A stretch of 9,449 nucleotides of DNA, taken from assembly GCA_002325645.1 (NCBI GenBank), contig DCSN01000222.1, positions 1 through 9,449 of the forward strand, written 5' to 3'. The notes below the pieces were generated by a model. That model saw nothing but the letters and a program-made list of their open reading frames with translations. It was not told where the DNA came from and did no database searches. This DNA is from Pseudanabaena sp. UBA1465 (GTDB lineage Bacteria; Cyanobacteriota; Cyanobacteriia; Pseudanabaenales; Pseudanabaenaceae). The position numbers were made by a program, and so were the translations under genes. Of this stretch, positions 1 to 6,249 are shown one piece after another (within the stretch, counting starts at the first letter, position 1; each line of letters begins with the position of its first letter).

Positions 1-1137
1 TAAAATCTCTTCAGTTTTAGTCAGGCGATCGCCTAAAAATGGTTTATGAGGATCGAGAAACTTGTAATCAATATCTTGGATAGAATGCCCTTGAGGTCGC
101 CAAGGATAAACTTGCCAGTAAGTATCAAAGGTACTCTCGATTTGACGCTTCCATGTCTCCTTCCATTGCGGTTTTTGACCATTAGGAAATAGACTTTCTA
201 GATCTTCACGCACTGTATTTGATATTTTATACCAAGCTTCTTTCACTGCATTAGCGGCTTTTTTAGCAAGCTCTTTTCCTTGACTAGCAGGCACGATCGC
301 TAAAAATCGATTGGGCAAACTAGGCAAAATCAAATCTTCGGGTTTAATATCTCCTGTGAATACACCTTTACTCTGAAGCCAGCGATCGCATAATGGTTGA
401 CCAATCAGGTTCGGAAAAATCACCGCATCGGGACCAATCTCTTCAGCAATAACTTGAATTGCTTGCCAATTGAGATAAGAAAGTAAATAACTACCTGCCC
501 AAAGATCTTGAGTCCGCCGCGCTGCACTAATAAATGCTTGCACGGGTCCAATCGTAAATAATAAAAATGCAGGATCGGGATCTCCTTTGCTATCAGCAGT
601 AGCGGCGATCGCGCTAGTAAGAGATTGATGCGCCCAGATAGAATGATCAGGAATACGGGTGTCGGCGGGTAACAAGTCCCACAAAGCACCTAACTGATTA
701 CCTTCAGCCGCTTGGATTTCGCTTGACCAGTTACGCCACAACCACAGAAATAGTTTTTGGCGATCGGCTTTGATTGCGTCAGGAATTTGATCAATCGATG
801 TTTGCATAGCAGTCCTGAGCCAATCCTCATTAATTTGTGTCGGTAAAAATCGCCCACCACCAAGATTTAGCTTTTTGCCTGTGAGTGGATGGGTCAAGTA
901 AGGTTTATTACGAAAGTTCGCGCCACCAATACTTCTATAACTGGGAAAATTAAGGCGATCGGCTGCCGATGCAATCCAATCTGCTGGTTTAAAGTCTTTG
1001 TCATTAAGTTTTCCAATTCCCAATTTTTGCGCCCAAGCCCGTGCTTCTACTTCATGTCCTTTAATGTTCAGCGCCTTATTTGGTGGATCATGCAATAAAG
1101 CCTGAATTTTACGTTGCCAGAATGTTGTATTGCTCAT
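1..1137 (-). CDS. cmr2: Type III-B CRISPR large subunit Cas10/Cmr2, N-terminal part (gene continues past base 1)
   Basis: Large subunit of the Cmr effector complex. In this family the Palm domains make cyclic oligoadenylate when target RNA is bound, and an N-terminal HD domain can cleave DNA. The frame is open for all 379 codons from ATG at 1137 to base 1, so this is the N-terminal part only. Visible marks are LLHDPPNK at residues 14-21 (the HD pair is H16-D17) with H28-E29 after it, ADWIASAADR at 52-61, and the strong Cmr2 signature FTIGPVQAFISAARRTQDLW at 194-213 followed by GSYLLSYL, then PNRF at 275-278. The GGDD cyclase motif would lie beyond the window, so signalling competence cannot be judged. 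The start codon overlaps the cmr1 stop as ATGA (1134-1137), pointing to translational coupling. Identification as Cmr2 is very secure. Confidence 0.95.
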   Translation of the reverse strand, partial: MSNTTFWQRKIQALLHDPPNKALNIKGHEVEARAWAQKLGIGKLNDKDFKPADWIASAADRLNFPSYRSIGGANFRNKPYLTHPLTGKKLNLGGGRFLPTQINEDWLRTAMQTSIDQIPDAIKADRQKLFLWLWRNWSSEIQAAEGNQLGALWDLLPADTRIPDHSIWAHQSLTSAIAATADSKGDPDPAFLLFTIGPVQAFISAARRTQDLWAGSYLLSYLNWQAIQVIAEEIGPDAVIFPNLIGQPLCDRWLQSKGVFTGDIKPEDLILPSLPNRFLAIVPASQGKELAKKAANAVKEAWYKISNTVREDLESLFPNGQKPQWKETWKRQIESTFDTYWQVYPWRPQGHSIQDIDYKFLDPHKPFLGDRLTKTEEIL

Positions 1138-2324
1138 GGAATAGTTACCTCAACTAAGTTATTGCCCAGCGTATTCAAAAATTCAGTAATGATACTTTGA
1201 TTAACTGGTACAGCAGATTGGGTTCTAGCTTGTCTATTTTTCAAAACTAGCGAAGCTCCAGCAGGAAGTAATTTTGTCTTGAAATAAATTAATAAAATGC
1301 AGTAATTATCTTCACCAAGTTTGAGAACTTTTATATGAAATGGTGAAGAGCTACGATTTATACCCTGATTAGCCTCTAGCGATGCTGTATTTTGAGGTTT
1401 TTGTAGCGAAGTAAAATAAAATTGAATGGGCAATCCAAAAGCTGCACGTTTAACTGTTTGCACACTTGATGCTCCCCTAGTTTTAATCCATTCTTTGACC
1501 TGTGGATAGTCTTCATTTGTTTTCATGCCATATCGACTTCTAAATTGTTGATATCTAGAACCAATAGCATCTAGTGCGTAGTCCCAATATTCATTATCTT
1601 CTTGATTATCTGTCTGCCATAGGTATAGATGAGCAGTGTTTTTGTGCAAAATATCAAAGTTTTGGCTGCTTGTTAAATTTTGATTTGCACCTCGCATGAT
1701 GGATATGTATAAGTTCCTGATAGCCTCAATACCACTATTGATTTGTTGAGACATTTGATTGATATCTTTAGCCACAAGCCTAAATTTTAATTCAGGTAAA
1801 TTTATCTCACTTCCCATCGAAGGCTTATTTTTAGCTAATAAATTTCCTCCACCTCTATTACTCCTAGAACCTATGCCACCTAAATGAATAAGTAACCACA
1901 TCGCAGCAGTAGCAATTTTCAGGCAAACCAAACCATCTTCTGCCATTGGTCTTGATTGCAAAACCAGTTTTATTGAGCTTTCAGGGGGGAAACATCCTCT
2001 GGGAGATTTTCCGCCGCCGCCATAGGTTGAAAAAAGTAAATACGATAATCCTAAAGTTTCTTGATCTCGTTTAAGGATTTTGGTACTCAAAACTTCCTTG
2101 GACTGAACTCTAATAATTACTGCACCACCATTGTCATTACTACCAAAGACTTTTTTCTCCCATGTTTGGACTTCAGCAATGGGCAATATACCCCCTGCGA
2201 TCGCTCTAAACCAATACCTTAAAGCACCACGAAAAGCAGGAGGGCGTAGCTCAGCAGTAGTTTGATCGGCTCCAGAGAGAAATAGAGGCGTAACAGTTTC
2301 GAGATCAAAAGTGATAGATGGCAT
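1134..2324 (-). CDS. cmr1: Type III-B CRISPR RAMP protein Cmr1
   Basis: Cas7-like RAMP subunit of the Cmr complex; Cmr1 caps the Cmr6 end of the filament and contacts the 3' part of the crRNA-target duplex in characterised systems. The 396-residue protein opens with a RAMP strand (ITFDLETVTPLFLSGADQ, residues 4-21), then the family signature LRPPAFRGALRYWFRA at 26-41. The glycine-rich RAMP loop LGGIGSRSNRGGG lies at 148-160, and a second glycine cluster, YGGGGKSPRG, at 101-110. It is somewhat longer than the roughly 340 residues of the archaeal Pyrococcus protein, mostly in the middle. The ATG at 2324 gives an N-terminus that starts just before the first core strand; no strong ribosome site is seen. 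It is followed by cmr2 with a four-base overlap and preceded by the nuclease-like gene after 49 bases. Confidence 0.95.
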   Translation of the reverse strand: MPSITFDLETVTPLFLSGADQTTAELRPPAFRGALRYWFRAIAGGILPIAEVQTWEKKVFGSNDNGGAVIIRVQSKEVLSTKILKRDQETLGLSYLLFSTYGGGGKSPRGCFPPESSIKLVLQSRPMAEDGLVCLKIATAAMWLLIHLGGIGSRSNRGGGNLLAKNKPSMGSEINLPELKFRLVAKDINQMSQQINSGIEAIRNLYISIMRGANQNLTSSQNFDILHKNTAHLYLWQTDNQEDNEYWDYALDAIGSRYQQFRSRYGMKTNEDYPQVKEWIKTRGASSVQTVKRAAFGLPIQFYFTSLQKPQNTASLEANQGINRSSSPFHIKVLKLGEDNYCILLIYFKTKLLPAGASLVLKNRQARTQSAVPVNQSIITEFLNTLGNNLVEVTIP

Positions 2325-2373
2325 CAGTTTTACTCACTAAATTAATTAAATAGGAAACATAAACTTGAAACTT

Positions 2374-3003
2374 TTAAGCAGCAATGCGATCGCCGATCGC
2401 ATCTAACTGTAATTCACATTCACGAAAAATGTAATTTATTGCAGAAGCAAGATTGTCGATGTCGTACAATGTGTAAGGGGCAAAATTTCTGGTCAAAACA
2501 TTACCTTCAAGCTTGCCGATTTGCCAAAAACTGCCATTAGAAGTAATCCCAAAAACAGTTAAATCTAGTTCAGCATTTAGACGTTGAGCAGCAATCATTT
2601 CCGCGATACATTGCCCCCAAGCCGCTTCAAAATCATCTTGTTTTGCTTCCACCAGCATAAAATAAGGGCGATCAAAAACGACTTTACCGAGAGGCGATCG
2701 CTTTGCCAGAATGTATTCAGGAAACCCAGACAGTTTCTCATCGTAGTTTAATGACTGATGACTCCATAATAAGAACTTACTGCGATAATGTTTCCAAACT
2801 TCTTTGAGCAATGGATAGATTAAGTTCTCACAGATCGCAAATTCAGAATTATCAACGACACCTTCACGCATCATTAACTGCAAATCTTCGCGGAAGTAAT
2901 CAGAAACCATAAATGGTAACGGTTTCACAAAATCAGATTCTGTATAGGTAATCTGAAATTCTTTAACTACTGCGCCAATTGTTTTGTAACTACCAAAAGC
3001 CAT
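2374..3003 (-). CDS. PD-(D/E)XK nuclease-like conserved protein in the Cmr operon
   Basis: A 209-residue protein of no assigned name. The pattern fits a PD-(D/E)XK nuclease core: an N-terminal helix with acidic residues (SEFAICENLIYPLLKEVW, 53-70), then GFPEYILAKRS at 93-103 with E96 in the place of the usual Asp, then the strand FMLVEAK at 115-121 giving the E119-x-K121 pair, then a helix with Q131 (AAWGQCIAEMIAAQ, 127-140). This layout resembles the N-terminal nuclease fold of HsdR-type restriction subunits, but there is no helicase and no CARF sensor domain. It lies between csx3 (45 bases upstream) and cmr1 (49 bases downstream) on the same strand, so it is probably co-transcribed. Seen: motif spacing and position. 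Inferred: nuclease activity and a link to type III immunity. Related proteins may also occur outside CRISPR loci, so the link could be incidental. Confidence 0.75.
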   Translation of the reverse strand: MAFGSYKTIGAVVKEFQITYTESDFVKPLPFMVSDYFREDLQLMMREGVVDNSEFAICENLIYPLLKEVWKHYRSKFLLWSHQSLNYDEKLSGFPEYILAKRSPLGKVVFDRPYFMLVEAKQDDFEAAWGQCIAEMIAAQRLNAELDLTVFGITSNGSFWQIGKLEGNVLTRNFAPYTLYDIDNLASAINYIFRECELQLDAIGDRIAA

Positions 3004-3048
3004 TGCGATATTATCCTGATTGTATTTATTCTAGTTTACCGCTTCAAA

Positions 3049-3954
3049 TTAACGTTTCAAAAGGAGCGATCGCAATCTTTTTAACAACTCATCAGGCACA
3101 GCGCGAGGTTGTCCCATTAGCCAAGCCCCACAGGTCATTTCTAGATAGGGCTGCGATTGATTAACTTCTTCACAAGTTTCTAAAGTGCTGTGAATTACAG
3201 CAATGGTTGAGAGATTACCGCGATCGCGACAGAACTCATGCCATTTAGTCACCTCATCAGGATTAGAGCTAATGATTAAATAATGGGAACAAGCCTCAAG
3301 GATTGGTTGCTTTTCGGGTTGCACCATGCCGCCAATATCGACAATGACTAAAGATTTTTGACGGCGCAGTTCCAAAATTGCTTGAGCATGGTAAGGGAAA
3401 AAACCTTGAGTCAATTCTCCCTTGTGAGCCACCTTCATCAACTCTGCTTGCTCTTCATTCCCTAATTCTAATGTCCAATTGCCCTCCCCATCCCAGTTAG
3501 CTCTCTGTAAATAGACATGGGAATTTTCCTGTAACAAAGTTTGAAACAAAGCATGGGATAACACACTTTTGCCACTATTCGGCGGTCCCACAATCATCAA
3601 GGCAGGACATAGCTGTACTTCACTAGAGGTCGATTCGATAATGATTTGCCCGATCGCTGCCTGATTGCTATGGGTCGCCACCACCACGCCGCCAGAAATG
3701 CGCGGATCGTAACAAGCCACCCATTTAGTCGGATGCAACTCATGGACGAAGTAAGCATAGAGCCAGATCGGGGCGCGTCCTGAAATGACCACACCACCGC
3801 TAGTATCGACTGTGGCAGGAAGTTCTAAGCCAACCATATCCGATGGATTAATCACGCGATCGGATGTAAGAATCTCAATATCTAACTGTTGATATCGCAA
3901 TCCATCAACAGAAATTTTAGTCGTGAGAGATAATTGAATTTTGGGAATAGTCAT
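3049..3954 (-). CDS. csx3: Csx3 (Crn3) cyclic oligoadenylate ring nuclease fused to a P-loop NTPase domain
   Basis: Csx3 degrades the cA4 second messenger of type III CRISPR systems and so switches the response off. With ATG at 3954 the protein has 301 residues. Residues 1 to about 106 match Csx3: VVISGRAPIWLYAYFVHELH followed by PTKWVACYDPRI, very close to the Archaeoglobus protein. H71, H74 and D83 align with the histidines and Asp (H57, H60, D69) discussed for that enzyme. The rest is a P-loop domain with Walker A GPPNSGKS (123-130) and a Walker B-like LVIVDIGG (202-209), corresponding to the known Csx3-AAA fusions, whose ATPase role is unclear. The frame stays open to an ATG at 4041, adding 29 residues (other ATGs at 4005 and 3984). 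I chose 3954 because TIPKIQLSL leads straight into the first core strand; no start has a convincing ribosome site. Confidence 0.92.
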   Translation of the reverse strand: MTIPKIQLSLTTKISVDGLRYQQLDIEILTSDRVINPSDMVGLELPATVDTSGGVVISGRAPIWLYAYFVHELHPTKWVACYDPRISGGVVVATHSNQAAIGQIIIESTSSEVQLCPALMIVGPPNSGKSVLSHALFQTLLQENSHVYLQRANWDGEGNWTLELGNEEQAELMKVAHKGELTQGFFPYHAQAILELRRQKSLVIVDIGGMVQPEKQPILEACSHYLIISSNPDEVTKWHEFCRDRGNLSTIAVIHSTLETCEEVNQSQPYLEMTCGAWLMGQPRAVPDELLKRLRSLLLKR

Positions 3955-4076
3955 GAGCGATCGCCGCCGCAAGTTGCTTGTCATAAGTTTAGACTGTAAA
4001 AGCATAATTAGGCAAAATAATTTGTAATAGTCAAGAAACATTAAGAAAACGAATTCAGCAACTAAAATAATTGCAA

Positions 4077-4430
4077 TTACTTGATCTCATCAATTTTTTC
4101 TCTGGCAGACTGAATAGCAATGATGTTATCGATGGGGGCAACTATTGACGCAACTACTCCACAAAATGTCGCTAACCCATCTACTTTCTCATCATTTTTT
4201 TCGTTGATAGTGCCGATCAAAATAATCCCAAACAGAACGCTAAATAAGATCCAGAATGCTTTCCATCTAGCAGTATAGATATAACCGCCAATGGGGAAAA
4301 GAAAAGAGAGTATGGCGGCAGTTGCGATGTTTTTTTGTGATAGCTTATAAGTACTAGCAAGTTCTTGATCCTGCGATTGGCGTGCTATCTCTTCAAGCCG
4401 CTTTTGTAAGTCATTTTTATCTTCAGGCAT
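4077..4430 (-). CDS. Small three-segment membrane protein, TM2-like, at the head of the CRISPR operon
   Basis: A 117-residue protein whose exact family I do not recognise. Residues 1-33 are charged and helix-prone (DLQKRLEEIARQSQ). Three hydrophobic segments follow: about 34-52 (IATAAILSFLFPIGGYIYT), 57-75 and 85-105. The turn GGYIYTARWKAFW between the first two recalls the TM2-domain pattern, in which a glycine-rich hairpin joins two helices. The tail REKIDEIK is charged again. It is the first gene of the minus-strand train, 122 bases ahead of the chosen csx3 start (35 bases if csx3 begins at 4041). Membrane proteins are common ancillary genes of type III loci, so a role in the immune response is possible, but this is inference from position. 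No signal peptide or catalytic motif is visible. Confidence 0.7.
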   Translation of the reverse strand: MPEDKNDLQKRLEEIARQSQDQELASTYKLSQKNIATAAILSFLFPIGGYIYTARWKAFWILFSVLFGIILIGTINEKNDEKVDGLATFCGVVASIVAPIDNIIAIQSAREKIDEIK

Positions 4431-4651
4431 AGGATGAATTGTTTAAAGTAATTCATTCAAACTATATGACATCATTGAAGATGGGTATTCAACTAACCTA
4501 GAGATATTTTACAGCCATTGCTGATCAAACGAACCGCAAGAATAAATTTGAAAGCGTTGTGAGGCAACGCTTTCAAATTTATTCTTGGTTCGGGTTTGAG
4601 CGCGAAGCGCTTTAAAAATATCTCTGCATACAGCTATAACCGTAAAAACTT
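4431..4651. promoter_or_regulatory. Divergent intergenic region between the CRISPR operon and the WYL regulator
   Basis: This 221-base spacer must hold the promoters for both the leftward CRISPR train and the rightward regulator. On the plus strand TATAAC at 4635-4640 is a fair -10 box; it would place transcription start only a few bases before the ATG at 4652, giving an almost leaderless message. On the minus strand TATAGT (4466-4461) is a possible -10, with TTGAAT (4492-4487) as a -35, but the 20-base gap is too long to be convincing. A foldback repeat fills most of the middle. A WYL-type regulator would be expected to bind here, but I see no clear operator apart from the foldback. Confidence 0.45.
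4500..4625. repeat. Long imperfect foldback (MITE-like or REP-like) element
   Basis: The two halves of this 126-base stretch are reverse complements over most of their length. A perfect 22-bp central stem (4538-4559 with 4565-4586) surrounds a 5-base loop. Outside a 2-base bulge it continues as GAACC (4531-4535 with 4587-4591) and TCAAAC (4525-4530 with 4594-4599). The ends again match over 11 bases: AGAGATATTTT (4500-4510) with its complement at 4615-4625. A smaller hairpin, AGCGC-GAA-GCGCT (4599-4611), sits in the right arm. Terminal inverted repeats and no coding capacity suggest a miniature mobile or repetitive element; no target duplication is evident. The copy number in the genome cannot be seen here. 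Confidence 0.7.
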
Positions 4652-6196
4652 ATGCCATCTGATATCACTGCTATTTTTCAAAGCACACCGACTATACAAG
4701 TCCTGCATTGGCTGGTACAGGGTAATCTCGCTAGTAGCATGAGTCGAGCAATGCGGTTTTGGGTGATTTTAGGGATAATTTATCGCGATCGCCTGTTGCC
4801 CGATCTATTTCGATATCCAGACCTGCGCGATCGCCTGTACTCTCCACAACATCCCACCTCAGAAAAGCTGAAAGCCGAATCCTTTATCAATGGTTGCGGC
4901 GATCGCCATTGTATTTGTGCCAAGCCTCTCAAGCATTGGTTACAGCCTCATGATGCCATGCGATCGCAATTGCAATTACTCACAGGCTTTAATCAACAGC
5001 AAACTGAAAGCGAATTATCCCAATCCCCCTTTGCCACTGTACATCGTTCCCTGCGGGGAGACTTAGAGAAATTAGCGAAATTTGGTTGGCTAAAAGCTTT
5101 GCCTAGAGGCGAATTTCAAGTTCTGCCCATTGATCTTTTACCGCAGTTACCATCTGATATTTATTTGGGCTTTAATAACGAGCAGAAATCAGCCCAATTA
5201 CCATTGATTAACTCTTGGCTAAACCAAAATCTATCGCGTCAGCAATGCCTAGATCTGCTAGTGGCTCTTGATACTCTGTCCATAGTCCAGCCCAATTTGG
5301 AGATATTATTAGATTCGCTTTCAGAACTATTGATAGCCGAACAGGATAGCGATCGCCTATTGTCCAAGCATCAAAAATTGCCCCATACCTTCGTCAATTT
5401 TGACTATATTCTTCCCCCCGAAGTCCAAGATCGCGTTGATGATTACCACAAACAACTAGAAGATCTCTGGCATACTGCGGATAGTGGGGTAATTCAATTT
5501 GACTATCAAATAGTTAAGGATGATTCTAAACTACATCCCACGGAATTCTCCAGATTTTCTAGCCACATCAAAAGCATTACTGTCTATCCTGTCTGTATTC
5601 ACTATCTCCGCCGCGCTAAATATCTCAGCGCCTATGGTATCGATCCTGACGGCAATATGAGTTGGCATAATTATCGCCTAGATCGGATTACTTCGGAAAG
5701 TTTAAAAGTTCTGGCTTGGGGCGATCGCCATGTTCCCAAATATCTGAAGCAGTTACGCAATAGCGGTAAGTTACCCACCTCGCAAGCAGTAGAAATAGAA
5801 CTACGCAAAGCATGGGGATTCAAGTTTTACGAAGAACCACAACTTCTCTTAATTCGTTTTTCCGAGGATTTTGCCCGATGGTATGTGGACAATACCGTTC
5901 GACATCCCACGTTTAAAGCAGTTCCCTATCCTAAAATTGAGTCTTTACTCCAGAAAGCTGTTTCCAGTGACCATGAACGGAATGCGGTTTTGACGATTTT
6001 AGAACAGCGTCATCCTAGCGATCGCTATTATCAAGCTTGGATTCGTCCCAATGACATTAATATCATCCAAAGATTGCGGGACTGGCGGCCCAATGGCGAG
6101 GTATTAGCTCCAATTGCGCTCAGACAGAGAATGGTGAATGAAGCAACTCAAGAATTAATGCATTATTTACCTACTCCCTTTCCAGTGAACAATTAG
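4652..6196 (+). CDS. WYL-domain CRISPR-associated regulator, TIGR03985-like
   Basis: A 514-residue protein resembling the cyanobacterial CRISPR-associated family TIGR03985. The N-terminus (PTIQVLHWLVQGNL, 13-26; RAMRFWVILGIIYRD, 32-46) is typical of it. A cysteine cluster C82-x4-C87-x-C89 follows. A winged-helix segment (FATVHRSLRGDLEKLAKFGW, 127-146) probably binds DNA. The WYL core is at about 310-347, with RRAKYLSAYGIDPDG (320-334) and YRLDRI (341-346), and a C-terminal WYL extension follows with LLLIRFSEDFARWYVDNTV (398-416). WYL domains are thought to sense nucleic-acid or nucleotide ligands, and the WYL protein Sll7009 of Synechocystis is a reported repressor of a CRISPR locus. Being divergent from the Cmr train, it is likely to be its regulator; this is inference. 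It could instead act directly in interference. No ribosome site is seen before the ATG. Confidence 0.9.
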   Translation: MPSDITAIFQSTPTIQVLHWLVQGNLASSMSRAMRFWVILGIIYRDRLLPDLFRYPDLRDRLYSPQHPTSEKLKAESFINGCGDRHCICAKPLKHWLQPHDAMRSQLQLLTGFNQQQTESELSQSPFATVHRSLRGDLEKLAKFGWLKALPRGEFQVLPIDLLPQLPSDIYLGFNNEQKSAQLPLINSWLNQNLSRQQCLDLLVALDTLSIVQPNLEILLDSLSELLIAEQDSDRLLSKHQKLPHTFVNFDYILPPEVQDRVDDYHKQLEDLWHTADSGVIQFDYQIVKDDSKLHPTEFSRFSSHIKSITVYPVCIHYLRRAKYLSAYGIDPDGNMSWHNYRLDRITSESLKVLAWGDRHVPKYLKQLRNSGKLPTSQAVEIELRKAWGFKFYEEPQLLLIRFSEDFARWYVDNTVRHPTFKAVPYPKIESLLQKAVSSDHERNAVLTILEQRHPSDRYYQAWIRPNDINIIQRLRDWRPNGEVLAPIALRQRMVNEATQELMHYLPTPFPVNN

Positions 6197-6199
6197 ACC

Positions 6200-6220
6200 T
6201 TGCGGCGCTTCGCGCCGCAA
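6200..6220. terminator. Perfect GC-rich hairpin between convergent genes
   Basis: TTGCGGCGC and GCGCCGCAA form a perfect 9-bp stem around a TTC loop, starting 4 bases after the stop of the WYL gene and 30 bases beyond the stop of the convergent hydrolase gene. The position suits a bidirectional transcription terminator. There is no proper T-run after it on either strand, so it may instead be an mRNA-stabilising hairpin or a copy of a short GCGCTTCGCGC-type cyanobacterial repeat; a related motif lies at 4599-4611. Confidence 0.55.
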
Positions 6221-6249
6221 CGCTAAATCTTGATTTTGGATGATTTCCT

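Noticed and set aside
420..689. Open frame on the minus strand inside the cas10 region
   Set aside because: It lies in another frame of the well-supported Cas10/Cmr2 coding sequence, and its product has no recognisable features.
889..1098. Plus-strand open frame antisense to cas10
   Set aside because: Antisense shadow of the conserved N-terminal HD region of Cmr2.
2388..2402. Tandem GCGATCGC-CGATCGC near the end of the nuclease-like gene
   Set aside because: Explained by overlapping HIP1 copies within coding sequence; no separate regulatory role is evident.
2979..3164. Plus-strand open frame across the gap between csx3 and the nuclease-like gene
   Set aside because: It overlaps the ends of two supported minus-strand genes, and its product looks random.
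3597..3797. Minus-strand open frame inside csx3
   Set aside because: Alternative-frame reading of the conserved Csx3 domain.
4530..4592. Foldback considered as a CRISPR repeat or mini-array
   Set aside because: It is a single inverted repeat with a 5-base loop, not direct repeats with spacers; no repeated 25-40 base units were seen anywhere in the window.
4759..4953. Plus-strand open frame inside the WYL gene
   Set aside because: Shadow frame, kept open partly by repeated GCGATCGC motifs.
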